64,000 bases of DNA, taken from the NCBI RefSeq assembly GCF_004103825.1, contig NZ_RYFI01000013.1:34993-98992 (forward strand), read 5' to 3'. The stretch is from Hansschlegelia zhihuaiae. GTDB taxonomy: Bacteria; Pseudomonadota; Alphaproteobacteria; Rhizobiales; Methylopilaceae. Position numbers and translations under genes: made by a program. Under the pieces are notes generated by a model. The model saw only the letters and a list, made by a program, of their open reading frames with translations, was not told where the DNA came from and did not search any database. The stretch's first letter is position 1; every line of letters starts with the position of its first letter. Of this stretch, positions 38,389 to 47,409 are shown piece by piece.

Positions 38389-39702
38389 ATGCTCGCCGAC
38401 ACGACGGGGCGCCATACCCGCGCGGACGGCTCCTCCGCCCGCAAGAACATGCTCCAGCTGGTCCAGCTCCGCTGGATCGCGGTCGGCGGCCAGGTCGCCA
38501 CCATCGCCTTCGTCCAGTTCGGCCTCGGCGTCGCCTTGCCGCTCGCGCCGATGGCCGCGGTGGTCGCCGCGCTCGTCGCCCTGAACCTTAGCTTTCTCGC
38601 GAGGCTTCGCTGGCGCCGCAGCGTCTCCCACGTCGAGCTGTTTCTGACGCTCGCCTTCGACGCCTCGGCGCTCACCGCCCAGCTTTATCTCAGCGGCGGA
38701 GCGACCAACCCGTTCGCCTTCCTGTTCCTGCTGCACGTCACGCTCGCGGCTGTGCTCCTGCAGCCCTGGGCCACATGGACGATCGCCGCCGTCACGGTTG
38801 TGGCCCTCACCTTCCTGGTCTTCTTCAACCGGCCGCTCATGCTGCCGGCGGAATGGGACTGGAGCCTCCCGGATCTTCAGATCGCAGGCATGCTGATCTG
38901 CTTCGCGCTCGACGCCGGACTTCTCGCGGTGTTCGTCGCGCGCATCAGTAAGAACCTGCGCGAACGCGACCTGCGCCTCGCGGCCATGCGCCAGCGCGCC
39001 GCCGAGGAGGAGCACATCGTCCGGATGGGGCTGCTGGCCTCCGGCGCCGCGCATGAGCTCGGCACGCCGCTCGCGACCCTCGACGTCATCCTCAGCGACT
39101 GGCGGCGGATGCCGAAGCTCGCGAAGGACAAGGATCTGGCGGCCGAGATCGCCGACATGCAGGAGGAGGTGCGGCGCTGCAAGACGATCGTCACCGGCAT
39201 TCTCATGTCGGCCGGCGAGGCGCGGGGCGAGGCGCCGGCCGCGACCACCGTGCGGCGCTTCCTCGAGGAGATCGTCGCCGACCGGCGCTCGGCCCGCGCC
39301 GGCGCCGAGATCGAGCTGCTCGACCGCTTCGGCGAGGACGTCGCCATCGTGTCCGACTCCGCGCTCAAGCAGGTGATCGGCAATGTGGTCGACAACGCGG
39401 TGGAGGCGCCGTCGGCCTGGGTCGGCGTCGAGGCGAGTCGGGAGGGCGAGGCGTTGATGCTCACAGTCCGCGACGCCGGGCCGGGCTTCGCGCCGGAGAT
39501 TCTGCGCGGGCTCGGCAAGCCCTATGTGTCCAGCAAGGGAAAGCCGGGCGGCGGGCTCGGCCTGTTCCTCGTGGTCAATGTCGTGCGAAAACTCGGCGGC
39601 GTCGTCGAGGCGCGCAATCGTCCCGAAGGCGGCGCGGCGGTCTCGCTCACGCTGCCGCTCGAGGCGCTCGCCGTTCATGGGGGCCGGCAGGATGCAGCCT
39701 GA
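38389..39702 (+). CDS. regB: RegB/PrrB-type redox sensor histidine kinase
   Basis: A 437-residue membrane kinase. About six N-terminal TM helices include the quinone-binding motif GGATNPF (near residue 105). The phosphorylated His is His222 in SGAAHELGTPLATL, and Cys264 in EVRRCKTIV aligns with the redox-active cysteine of RegB. The ATPase motifs are NVVDNAVEA, DAGPGFA and GGGLGLFLVVNVVRKLGG (core GGGLGLFL). It senses quinone/redox state and would phosphorylate RegA, whose gene starts inside its last codons but is broken. Confidence 0.93.
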   Translation: MLADTTGRHTRADGSSARKNMLQLVQLRWIAVGGQVATIAFVQFGLGVALPLAPMAAVVAALVALNLSFLARLRWRRSVSHVELFLTLAFDASALTAQLYLSGGATNPFAFLFLLHVTLAAVLLQPWATWTIAAVTVVALTFLVFFNRPLMLPAEWDWSLPDLQIAGMLICFALDAGLLAVFVARISKNLRERDLRLAAMRQRAAEEEHIVRMGLLASGAAHELGTPLATLDVILSDWRRMPKLAKDKDLAAEIADMQEEVRRCKTIVTGILMSAGEARGEAPAATTVRRFLEEIVADRRSARAGAEIELLDRFGEDVAIVSDSALKQVIGNVVDNAVEAPSAWVGVEASREGEALMLTVRDAGPGFAPEILRGLGKPYVSSKGKPGGGLGLFLVVNVVRKLGGVVEARNRPEGGAAVSLTLPLEALAVHGGRQDAA

Positions 39703-40228
39703 GCGCACGATCGTCATCGTCGAGGACGACCCCAAATTCTCGAAGACGCTGTGCCGGTCCTTCGAGCGGCGGGGATACCGCACGCTCGCCGCCGATTGCC
39801 ACGACGCGCTCCGCGAGCTCCTGTAGACTCAGTCTCCCGGCTATGCGGTGGTCGATCTCAAGCTCGCCGGGGGCTCGTCGGGCCTGACCTGCGTCCAGAC
39901 GCTGCACGCCCACGACGCCGCCATGCGGATCGTCGTCCTGACGGGCTTCGCCAGCATCGCCACCGCCGTGGAGGCGATCAAGCTTGGCGCCCGCCACTAT
40001 CTCGCCAAGCCCGCCAACACCGACGACATCGAGGCCGCCTTCGAGCGGACCGCCGGCGAGCCCCAGACGCCGCTGACCGAACGGCCGACTTCGATCAAGA
40101 CGCTCGAATGGGAGCGCATTCACGAGACGCTGGCCGAAACCGACTTCAACATCTCCGAAACCGCGCGACGGCTCGGCATGCACCGCAGGACGCTCGCGCG
40201 GAAGCTCGGCAAGCGGCAGCTCAGCTAG
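39692..40228 (+). pseudogene. regA: RegA/PrrA-type response regulator with in-frame TAG
   Basis: The frame opens at ATG 39692 and encodes a receiver start (TIVIVEDDPKFSKTLCRSFERRG). An in-frame TAG at 39824-39826 (codon 45) interrupts it; the same frame then continues with SPGYAVVDLKL (acceptor Asp, codon 55), LTGFAS, a conserved Lys (LAKPAN) and the Fis-type helix-turn-helix SETARRLGMHRRTLARKL. Total length (178 codons) fits RegA, so a single nonsense change is the simplest explanation. The downstream part could still be translated from GTG 39848 but would lack half the receiver. A sequencing error is possible. Confidence 0.85.
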
Positions 40229-40410
40229 CCGAGCGCATCTCGACGTAGCCTCCTCAAGGCGGTCGGCGCGGGCAGGCGAGTGGCCCGCATCGAGGCCTGC
40301 GCGCTGTTCGCGCCGATCTTGGTCGGAGCCATGAATGCGCGCTGCGCCCAGAATTGGGCGCTCTGCGCAGAGACGATCGACTGGGCCCGCGCGAGTCTGC
40401 CGCCCTGCGT

Positions 40411-41397
40411 ATGCGTCTCGCCGTGATCTCTCAGTCATGGTCAAGGGTCGTGAGACACATAGGCCAGGGACACGAGCCCACCCCCGCCTCGAGCCGCGAT
40501 CTCCGCAGGATCGACACGGCCGACCAGATCGTTCGCCGTCATCCGGCGATCAGCGCGTCCCGTTTCGAAATCTCCGACAATCTCGGCGTCGGCGCGTTTC
40601 TGTTCGAGAACGCCCGGGCGGGACAGTCGATCAAGCCCGGAAATGTGGACTTTCACGTCTTCGGATACCGCTGCTCCGGCGCCAGGACGCACAGGGTCGA
40701 CAAGTCGTGCCGACGACCGGGCCGTTCCGGCGGGCCCGGCATGTCATCCTTCGTCGCGGCCGACGAGGCGTGCACCTGGGATTGCGAGGGGGCGCACGAG
40801 ATGGTGGCGGTCTTCCTCGGTCGGGAATTCCTGTCCCACCTCGTCTCCGAGGCGTTCGGCGTCGATGGCGATCTCGTTCAGTTCGAGGACGCGGCGTTCC
40901 ATTTCGATGAGGACGCGACGCGGCTCGGAAAGATGATCGAAGGGCAGTTGCGCAGCTCGGCGCCGGTCTCGACCCTCGAGCTTGACGCGTGGGGGCAGCT
41001 GGTCGGCTTGCATGTCGTTCGACGCTATTCGGGGCTTGGCCAGCGCGCCGTCATGGCGGGTCACGGCCGTCTGTCGGCGGTTAAACTTCAGATGGCCGTC
41101 GACTTCATCACGGGAAATATGGGTCTTCCCCTGCGGGTCGCCGACGTGGCGCAATATGTCAGCATGTCCCAGTTCGCCTTCGCCCGGGCCTTCAAGACCT
41201 CCACGGGGCTCAGCCCGCACCAGTTCCTCACTCAGGCGCGCGTCGAGCGGGCGCAGGACCTGCTCGGAACGGGGGAGCAGTCCATCAGCCATATCGCGAA
41301 TTCGGTCGGCTTCGTCGATCAGAGCCATCTGACGACGCAGTTCCGGCGCGCTTTCGGCGTGACGCCGGCGCGCTACCGGCGCGCGCTGAGGAGCTAG
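40411..41397 (+). CDS. AraC family transcriptional regulator
   Basis: About 328 residues. The C-terminal ~100 residues are a double helix-turn-helix: LRVADVAQYVSMSQFAFARAFK (core YVSMSQFAFARAF) and ISHIANSVGFVDQSHLTTQFRRAFGVTPARYR (core GFVDQSHLTTQFRR). The N-terminal half is an unrecognised effector domain. ATG 40411 is preferred, though the frame is open to 40354. It precedes an exported hydrolase gene in the same direction and may activate it; no operator was identified. Confidence 0.85.
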   Translation: MRLAVISQSWSRVVRHIGQGHEPTPASSRDLRRIDTADQIVRRHPAISASRFEISDNLGVGAFLFENARAGQSIKPGNVDFHVFGYRCSGARTHRVDKSCRRPGRSGGPGMSSFVAADEACTWDCEGAHEMVAVFLGREFLSHLVSEAFGVDGDLVQFEDAAFHFDEDATRLGKMIEGQLRSSAPVSTLELDAWGQLVGLHVVRRYSGLGQRAVMAGHGRLSAVKLQMAVDFITGNMGLPLRVADVAQYVSMSQFAFARAFKTSTGLSPHQFLTQARVERAQDLLGTGEQSISHIANSVGFVDQSHLTTQFRRAFGVTPARYRRALRS

Positions 41398-41747
41398 CGC
41401 GGAGCCGCGCGGTATTGGCGCGTCGGCCATTCCAGCCAAAACGCCGGCGTTCATTGCGCCCGGCTCTCCCGCCCATGACGACCTCGCGCCTGGCGTCCCG
41501 GGCTCATCCTCGCCCGGAACCCGCGCGGGGGAGGATTTTGGTTCTGCTTCACGTCTTCCGAAACGGATCTGTTGAATTGGTGAAATCAGCAAGAATCAAA
41601 AAACGCCCTGCAGCAATCTGCAAGACAGCAGCTTCGCCCGACACGCAAAATACTAGACCAGTCCGCGTCACGCCGAACCAAGTGTTCGGTCTCCGCGGCC
41701 CTGGTTTCAGATTGAAAACAACAATCGCAAAAAAGGGAGAGGCCGCC
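41398..41747. other. Intergenic region before exported hydrolase gene
   Basis: 350 bases without a gene. The part from about 41560 to 41740 is much more AT-rich than its surroundings and carries several A-runs, as expected of a promoter and leader region for the 41748 gene. I could not place a convincing -35/-10 pair or operator. Confidence 0.5.
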
Positions 41748-42998
41748 ATGTCCGACAGGTCAAGCAAAACAGAGACGCCGCCCGACGCGTCGAAGCCGCA
41801 GATGCGTGACGAAGACCAAGCGACGATCGGCCCGAAGCTTGGCGCCGTCGGCCGCAGGACCTTCCTTGGCGGCGCCGGCGCGCTCGCCGCGTCGATGCCT
41901 TTCGCGGGCGCGCCGGAGGCTCTGGCCAAGCCCGCTGCGGAAGACGACGGCGTGCTGATGATCAAGAAGCAGGGGAGCTTTTTTGTCGGCGGAAGGAGAG
42001 TGCAGGCCCCTGGGACGCTCGATCCCTATACGACGAACGCGAACGCCTCTGACGACGGGCAGATCTACTATTACGACCGGCTCTACGCGCAGTTCCAGAT
42101 TCCCCCGGACGCGCGGCGCTATCCGCTCGTCCTCATTCATGGCGGCGGCGGAACCGGCAGGGTGTGGGAGACCACGCCGGATGGGCGCCAGGGCTTCCAG
42201 TCGATCTTCCTGCGCCGCGGCTACGGCGTCTACATTGTCGACTTCCCGCGGCGCGGCAGGGCGAGCCTCCCATCGTTCAACGGGCCGTTCGGCGAACTCG
42301 CGGGCGTGCCGATCGTGGCCAACCGGACCAACCGGTCGGGCGCACAGCTGGCCTTCGTGAGATGGCGGCTTGGTCTCGAATATCCGAAGTTCTTCCCGAA
42401 CTCGAAGTTCCCGAAGTCGTCCGAAGCGCTCGAGCAGTTCTTCTCGCACCTCGTGCCGACCGTCGACGACCCCGTCGTGGTGGTCGACGGGCTGGTGGCG
42501 CTGGTCGAGAAGATTGGCCCGTGCATCGTGGTCACGCACTCCCAGTCCGTGCCCTTCGGGTGGCAGATGGCCATCCGGTCCTCGAACGTGAAGGGCATCA
42601 TCGCGTTCGAGGGAGGTTCCTACTTCCCCGACGGCGAGCAGCCGGTCGCGATCCCGACCTATGCCGGAACCGCGAGCACGCCCGGCACCAGCATCCCGAA
42701 GGGCGACTTCAAGAAGCTGACGAAGATCCCGATCCGCATGTTCTACGGCGACGGCATCTCCAAGCCGAGCCCGTTCCCCGGCGTCGACAGCATGCGGCTC
42801 AATCTCCATTACTCGAAGGAGATGGCCAAGACCGTCAATCGCTACAAGGGCGACATGAGCGTGGTGCACCTGCCGAAGATCGGCATCGAAGGCAACACCC
42901 ACTTCGTCTATTCAGACACCAACAACGTGAAGATCGCGGATCTAATGTCCGAATACTTCCAGGAAATGGGTCTCGACATCGGATCGGGCAGCGCCTGA
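41748..42998 (+). CDS. Exported alpha/beta hydrolase (Tat signal)
   Basis: A 416-residue hydrolase. GRRTFLGGAGALAASMPFAG (residues ~35-55) is a twin-arginine signal. The mature enzyme has an oxyanion loop LIHGGGGTG and the nucleophile serine in VTHSQSVPFGW (THSQS replacing GxSxG); FVYSD near the end is the likely region of the catalytic His (EGNTHFVY). It resembles periplasmic esterases of unknown substrate. GGGAGAGG precedes ATG 41748. A strong terminator follows. Confidence 0.85.
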   Translation: MSDRSSKTETPPDASKPQMRDEDQATIGPKLGAVGRRTFLGGAGALAASMPFAGAPEALAKPAAEDDGVLMIKKQGSFFVGGRRVQAPGTLDPYTTNANASDDGQIYYYDRLYAQFQIPPDARRYPLVLIHGGGGTGRVWETTPDGRQGFQSIFLRRGYGVYIVDFPRRGRASLPSFNGPFGELAGVPIVANRTNRSGAQLAFVRWRLGLEYPKFFPNSKFPKSSEALEQFFSHLVPTVDDPVVVVDGLVALVEKIGPCIVVTHSQSVPFGWQMAIRSSNVKGIIAFEGGSYFPDGEQPVAIPTYAGTASTPGTSIPKGDFKKLTKIPIRMFYGDGISKPSPFPGVDSMRLNLHYSKEMAKTVNRYKGDMSVVHLPKIGIEGNTHFVYSDTNNVKIADLMSEYFQEMGLDIGSGSA

Positions 42999-43015
42999 CG
43001 GGCGTGCATGGCTGC

Positions 43016-43037
43016 GGGCCGGCGGAAACGCCGGCCC
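43016..43037 (+). terminator. Hairpin terminator after hydrolase gene
   Basis: A perfect 9-base stem, GGGCCGGCG at 43016-43024 and CGCCGGCCC at 43029-43037, closed by a GAAA loop, lies 18 bases after the stop codon between two converging genes. The following sequence is only mildly T-rich, so it could serve both directions. Confidence 0.75.
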
Positions 43038-43103
43038 CTCGCTTTCCCGACGGAGCGGAACGGTGCGCTGGCGGGACGGCTGCGCCATGGCGCGCAGGGA
43101 GCT

Positions 43104-43907
43104 TCACGCGCCCCGGGTCGCGGACAGGATGAGCCGGGCGATCGCGCCGGGCTGCGAGATGAGGGAGACGTGGCTGGCCTTGACCTCGATGGTCGTCGCG
43201 CCCATGCGCTTGGCCATGAAGCGCTCGAGGTCCGGGTCGATCGTTCGGTCCTCGGTCGAAACCGCGTAGAAAGACGGCTTCGTTCTCCAGGCCGCGTGGG
43301 TGGTCCGGCCTGTGAGCAGCTCCTTGCGGAACGGCTGCTGCACGGCGAACAGCGCCTTCGCCCTCGCCTTCGGGAGGTCGCCGGCGAAGTCGCGCAGGAA
43401 CCCCGCTTCGCCGAGGCGCCCCTCGTCGCCGTCGAACAGGACCCCGGCCGAGGCCGGCGGCGTCGGGAAGGTCTTCGCAAGGGCGGCGTAGTCCTCGCCC
43501 GCGTCCGGGGCTCGCGCGGCGACATAGACCAGCGCCGAGACGTTCGGATGGACGCCCGCCTCGGTGACGATCATGCCCGAGAAGGAATGTCCGGCGAGCA
43601 CGGTCGGGCCGTCCTGGCGGTCTAGCACGCGCTGCGCGGCCGCCACCGCCTCGGGGAGCGTGGTGAGCGGATTCTGCACGGAGGTGACGTTGAGGCCCGC
43701 CGACTGCAGCAGGGGGATCACCTCGGACCAGGACGAGCCGTCCGCGAACAGCCCGTGCACGAGCACCACATTGCGGGCGGGCGTCTGGGTGGCGGCGCGC
43801 GAGCCTCCGAGGGCTGCGAATGCGCCGAGGCCCGCAAGGGCGCCTGTGAAGGTGCGACGGGTGACGCCGGAAAGGCCGAAATCCTGACGCGTGCGAGCTT
43901 CGGTCAT
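43104..43907 (-). CDS. Exported alpha/beta hydrolase (Tat signal)
   Basis: A 267-residue hydrolase of the short esterase/MenH-like type. VTRRTFTGALAGLGAFAALGG (core TRRTFTGALAGLGAF) is a Tat signal. Catalytic elements: oxyanion motif VLVHGLFADGS, nucleophile GHSFSGM, acid in STEDRTIDPDLE, and His in VKASHVSLISQPG. ATG at 43907 has AGGAT upstream. It is not closely related to the convergent 41748 hydrolase. Substrate unknown. Confidence 0.87.
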   Translation of the reverse strand: MTEARTRQDFGLSGVTRRTFTGALAGLGAFAALGGSRAATQTPARNVVLVHGLFADGSSWSEVIPLLQSAGLNVTSVQNPLTTLPEAVAAAQRVLDRQDGPTVLAGHSFSGMIVTEAGVHPNVSALVYVAARAPDAGEDYAALAKTFPTPPASAGVLFDGDEGRLGEAGFLRDFAGDLPKARAKALFAVQQPFRKELLTGRTTHAAWRTKPSFYAVSTEDRTIDPDLERFMAKRMGATTIEVKASHVSLISQPGAIARLILSATRGA

Positions 43908-43997
43908 CTCGAGAAATCCTTCTGGCCTGAGATTTAAGCGCGCCCGAGGCCCGCACGACGTCATTCATCGCCATGCGGGCCTTGGTTACGGTTGGCG

Positions 43998-44231
43998 TCA
44001 GCCGTTGTTGACGTCGCCGGTCCAGTCGAAGCTGGACAGCGACGAATTGCGCTCCGCCGGCGCCGCGACGTCGCGCACCTGGCGCATGCGGACGACGTCG
44101 CCCTTCCCGAGGGTCGCGGACGAAGCGACGGGAGCCTGGCTCTGGCGCTGCGCGCCGTGGTTGGCGGGCTCGGCCATGGCGGTGGTGGCGACCAGGGCGG
44201 AGGCGGCGAGGGCGAACAGAACGGTCTTCAT
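43998..44231 (-). CDS. Small secreted protein of unknown function
   Basis: A 77-residue protein. MKTVLFALAASALVATTAMA is a clear Sec signal peptide, leaving a ~57-residue mature part rich in Gln, Ser and Ala (SQAPVASSATLGKGDVVRMR, then SSLSSFDWTGDVNNG). AGAGAGAAG precedes the ATG. No domain recognised. About 100 bases upstream lies a copy of the motif also found before the kinase and receiver genes, pointing toward this gene, so it may be an output of that signalling system. Confidence 0.7.
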   Translation of the reverse strand: MKTVLFALAASALVATTAMAEPANHGAQRQSQAPVASSATLGKGDVVRMRQVRDVAAPAERNSSLSSFDWTGDVNNG

Positions 44232-44330
44232 GACTTCTCTCTATCGGGGTTAGGAGCGCCGGGGCGGCGCCGATGGAGAGCAAGCTAAGAGGCCGGGCGC
44301 CCCGGGGTTATCGTACTGAACGGCAGGCCG

Positions 44331-44344
44331 ATCATACGAAGGTT
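44331..44344 (-). promoter_or_regulatory. AACCTTCGTATGAT motif, copy 1
   Basis: On the minus strand this reads AAACCTTCGTATGAT, oriented toward the small secreted protein gene whose start is 99 bases away. It matches the other two copies at 13 of 15 positions with the variable pair in the middle. Confidence 0.6.
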
Positions 44345-44416
44345 TGCCGGGATTAGGGCCGAGGGTTCGGTCGTCGCGCGGCCGACCAGCCCGGGCCCAA
44401 GAAGTTCCACGATCTA

Positions 44417-44430
44417 AACCTGCGTATGAT
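44417..44430 (+). promoter_or_regulatory. AACCTGCGTATGAT motif, copy 2
   Basis: Reads AAACCTGCGTATGATTC on the plus strand, ending 74 bases before the first histidine-kinase ATG. Copies 1 and 2 are divergent, 72 bases apart, in the gap between the secreted-protein gene and the kinase gene. TATGAT may double as a -10 hexamer, but no good -35 precedes it, which suits an activator-dependent promoter. Confidence 0.6.
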
Positions 44431-44504
44431 TCCGGCGCGCTCGCGACGCTGCGAATGTCGTGGGCGTAGGGGCGCCGCGCCCTCTTACCGCTCGGGGACA
44501 TGCG

Positions 44505-45251
44505 ATGCAGCAGACCGGATCGACCTCGGTGGCCGAAGCCGACGCCAGGCTCGCCCTCGCCCGACGGATCATGGCGGTGGCGGGTCACGACCTGAAACAG
44601 CCGCTTCAGCTTGCAATAATGTCGATCGAGCTTGCGGCTCACAGTGGAAACGGCGCGCTCGCCGAAAGGCGGTTGGGCGTCGCCCAGGACGCGCTGAAAC
44701 GCCTGAATGTCGAACTCGACGATCTGGCGCGCATGTCGCAGGTCGACGACCGCCTTACGCCGCGCATAAGGCCGACTGCGCTTGGCCCCATCCTGCGCGA
44801 CCTGGACAGCGACTGGCAGGGCCTCGCTGAAGCCTACGGCGTCTCGCTCGCCTTCGACGGCCCGGACATTGAGGTCCTCACGGATCGGGCCATGTTCAAA
44901 ACGATCCTGCGCAACCTGATCGGAAACGCCGTCAAATATTCCGAGCGCGGCGGCCGCGTGTCGGTGACCGCGCGCGTCGCCGGGAGTTTCGTGATCCTGG
45001 ACGTCGCCGACGAAGGCGGCGGGATCGCGCGCGAGAAGCTCGAGCGGATCTTCGACGCTTTCGACCGGGGCGGCCGTTCGGACGCCGATGGCGGGCTCGG
45101 TCTCGGCCTCCACATCGTCCGGCAGACGGCGGAGCTGCTGGCCCACCCGATCGCGGTCCGCTCGATCGAGGGCGAGGGATCCGTATTCTCGGTCGCCCTG
45201 CCGCTCGCGGCGCCGGCCGGCCGCGGCTACGAGGCGCCGGCGCGTCAATGA
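44505..45251 (+). CDS. Sensorless soluble histidine kinase
   Basis: About 248 residues consisting of only HisKA and HATPase domains. The phospho-acceptor His is in AVAGHDLKQPLQLA; ATPase boxes are NLIGNAVKYSERGG, DEGGGIAREKL, FDAFDRGG and GLGLGLHIVRQ. No sensor, TM or PAS domain is present, so it must take input from a partner, probably the membrane PAS kinase whose gene overlaps it by 4 bases. ATG 44505 chosen; a GTG at 44460 is in frame. Confidence 0.88.
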   Translation: MQQTGSTSVAEADARLALARRIMAVAGHDLKQPLQLAIMSIELAAHSGNGALAERRLGVAQDALKRLNVELDDLARMSQVDDRLTPRIRPTALGPILRDLDSDWQGLAEAYGVSLAFDGPDIEVLTDRAMFKTILRNLIGNAVKYSERGGRVSVTARVAGSFVILDVADEGGGIAREKLERIFDAFDRGGRSDADGGLGLGLHIVRQTAELLAHPIAVRSIEGEGSVFSVALPLAAPAGRGYEAPARQ

Positions 45252-46732
45252 GGCGGCCGGGCGCGCATCCGCCGTCGCGCGAGGAGCGTCTTTTCCAGGA
45301 CGCGGCGTTCGGTGCTCCTCCGATCAACAGGGCTGTCATAGGCGCGGTCTCGGGCCTGATGGCGGCTGCGATCTTCGCCGTCGACACCTTGGCGCCGATC
45401 GACGGCGCGGTCGCTGTCCTCTACGTTCTTGTGGTCTTCCTCGCCGGCCGCTCGCACAGGCCCGCCGACATCGTCGCGGCGGGGCTCGGCTGCCCCTTCC
45501 TGACGGCGGCCTCCTACGCCGCGACGCATGGATTCGAACGGCTCGACGCCTCCACGTTGAGGGCGTTCGTCGCCATGTCGGCGATCACGATCGCCTCCTT
45601 CCTCGCATGGCAGAACCAGGCCGCCACGGCGACGCTCGCGAAACAGGCGCAGCTTCTCGAGCTGTCGCACGACATGATCTTCGTGCGCGACCTCAAGGGC
45701 GCCATCACCTACTGGAACGCGGCCGCGGAGCAGGCCTATGGCTGGACGCGGGCCGAGGCACTCGGCGAACCGGCCGACGGACTGCTGCGCACACGCTATC
45801 CGGCCGAGCGCGGCGAGGTCGAGGCCGAACTGCTGCGCGTCGGCCGGTGGGAGGGCGAGCTCGTTCAGCTCCGGCGCGACGGCGAGACGCTCTCGGTGGC
45901 GAGCCGCTGGGCGGTGCAGAGAAACCGCCAGGGCGCGCCCGTCGCCGTGCTCGAGACCCACACCGACGTCACCGAGCGCAAGCGGGCGCGCCAGGCGATG
46001 CGGGAAGCGCAGGCCGAGCTCGCTCACGCCGTGCGCGTCTCGACGCTGGGCGAGCTCAGCGCCTCGATCGCGCACGAAGTCAAGCAGCCGCTGACCGCGA
46101 TCGTGACCAGCGGAGAGGCCGCGGCGCGCTGGTTGCGCCGCGATGTCCCAGACCTCGCGGAGGCGTCGGCGGCGGTCGCCCGCGCCGTCGCAGAAGGCAA
46201 GCGCGCCGCCCAGGTCGTGGACAGGATCCGGACGTTCCTCACCAAGGACGCAACCTTCCGGGCCGGCGTCGACCTCGCCGCCTTGCTCGAGGAGGCCGCA
46301 GGCCTTGTCGAGCATGAGCTTCAGAAACACGATGTGCTTCTTGAGATGGAGATCGCGCCTGACCTGCCGCCGATCGAGGGCGATCCTGTCCGACTCCAGC
46401 AAGTCGCGGTCAACCTGCTGGTGAACGCCGCGCAGGCGATGTCGGGACAGGCCGACGTTCGCCGGCTTTCGCTGCGAGCCGCACGCGACGCCGATTGTGA
46501 CGGCGTGCTCGTCGCGGTCAGCGATTCCGGCCCGGGGCTTCCAGGCGACGACTTCGAAGGCGTCTTCCGACCGTTCTTCACGACCAGGCCGGAGGGCATG
46601 GGAATGGGGCTCGCCATCTGCCGATCGACGATCGAAGCTCACGGCGGCCGGCTCTGGGCCGAGAACGGGTCTGGAGGCGGGGCGGTCTTCTCGTTTACGC
46701 TTCCGGTCCCGGCCGCAGGAGCAGAAGGATGA
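45248..46732 (+). CDS. Membrane PAS histidine kinase, FixL-like output
   Basis: A 494-residue kinase. Residues ~30-125 contain three to four TM segments, residues ~135-255 a PAS/PAC module (DMIFVRDLKGAITYWN; DVTERKRARQ). Then HisKA (SASIAHEVKQPLTAIV) and HATPase with NLLVNAAQAM, DSGPGLP and GMGMGLAICRSTIEAHGG (core MGMGLAICRS), the FixL/NtrY-like pattern. No heme-ligand His typical of FixL could be identified. ATGA overlaps tie it to both neighbours. Confidence 0.9.
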   Translation: MRRPGAHPPSREERLFQDAAFGAPPINRAVIGAVSGLMAAAIFAVDTLAPIDGAVAVLYVLVVFLAGRSHRPADIVAAGLGCPFLTAASYAATHGFERLDASTLRAFVAMSAITIASFLAWQNQAATATLAKQAQLLELSHDMIFVRDLKGAITYWNAAAEQAYGWTRAEALGEPADGLLRTRYPAERGEVEAELLRVGRWEGELVQLRRDGETLSVASRWAVQRNRQGAPVAVLETHTDVTERKRARQAMREAQAELAHAVRVSTLGELSASIAHEVKQPLTAIVTSGEAAARWLRRDVPDLAEASAAVARAVAEGKRAAQVVDRIRTFLTKDATFRAGVDLAALLEEAAGLVEHELQKHDVLLEMEIAPDLPPIEGDPVRLQQVAVNLLVNAAQAMSGQADVRRLSLRAARDADCDGVLVAVSDSGPGLPGDDFEGVFRPFFTTRPEGMGMGLAICRSTIEAHGGRLWAENGSGGGAVFSFTLPVPAAGAEG

Positions 46733-47409
46733 TCAGGCAGTCCTCCAACTCCGTTCGGGGCGCGGCGCCCCAGAAGCCGATCGTGGCGATCGTCGACGAC
46801 GACGAGGCGATCCGGGAGTCGCTGCGAAGCCTTTTCCGGTCGGTCGACCTCGAGGTTCTGACTTTCGCTTCGCCCGCCGACCTGCTCGCGAAACCCCTGC
46901 CTCCGGGCGCCGCCTGCATCGTCCTCGACGTCCGGCTTCCCGGCGTCAGCGGCCTCGATTTCCAGGACCAATTGGTCAGGCTCGAGATCCGGACGCCCAT
47001 CATCTTCATGACCGGCCACGGGGACATCCCAATGACCGTGCGCGCGATGAAGGCCGGCGCCATCGACTTTCTGGCCAAGCCCTTCCGCGACCAGGACATG
47101 CTGGACGCCGTCATGTCGGCGATCGAGCGGGATGGGCGGAGGCGGGTCGAGGCCGCGGCGCAGGACGGCCTCAAGGCGCTTCTGGAGACGCTGACGCCTC
47201 GGGAGCGGCAGGTGATGGCCCATGTCGTCGCCGGTCTGATGAACAAGCAGATCGCGCATGCGCTCGGCGTCAGCGAGATCACGGTGAAGATTCACCGCGG
47301 CAACGTGATGCGGAAAATGTGCGCGAAATCGCTGGCGGACCTCGTGCGCATGGCCGAGGCGCTCGACCTGCGGCGCGGGCGGGAGGGCGCGGCGCAAACC
47401 TCTGTATGA
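46729..47409 (+). CDS. FixJ-type LuxR response regulator
   Basis: A 226-residue regulator. Receiver domain: acidic pocket VDDDEA, acceptor Asp in VLDVRLPG, FMTGHGDIPM and LAKPFRD. The C-terminal LuxR-type HTH reads LTPRERQVMAHVVAGLMNKQIAHALGVSEITVKIHRGNVM (core NKQIAHALGVSEITVK). The nearby 15-base motif copies are natural candidates for its binding site; the third copy lies in its own last codons. Confidence 0.93.
   Translation: MIRQSSNSVRGAAPQKPIVAIVDDDEAIRESLRSLFRSVDLEVLTFASPADLLAKPLPPGAACIVLDVRLPGVSGLDFQDQLVRLEIRTPIIFMTGHGDIPMTVRAMKAGAIDFLAKPFRDQDMLDAVMSAIERDGRRRVEAAAQDGLKALLETLTPRERQVMAHVVAGLMNKQIAHALGVSEITVKIHRGNVMRKMCAKSLADLVRMAEALDLRRGREGAAQTSV

Noticed and set aside
45248-46732. Oxygen-sensing heme PAS as in true FixL
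   Set aside because: The PAS domain does not show the expected heme-ligand His context, so only the output half is FixL-like.
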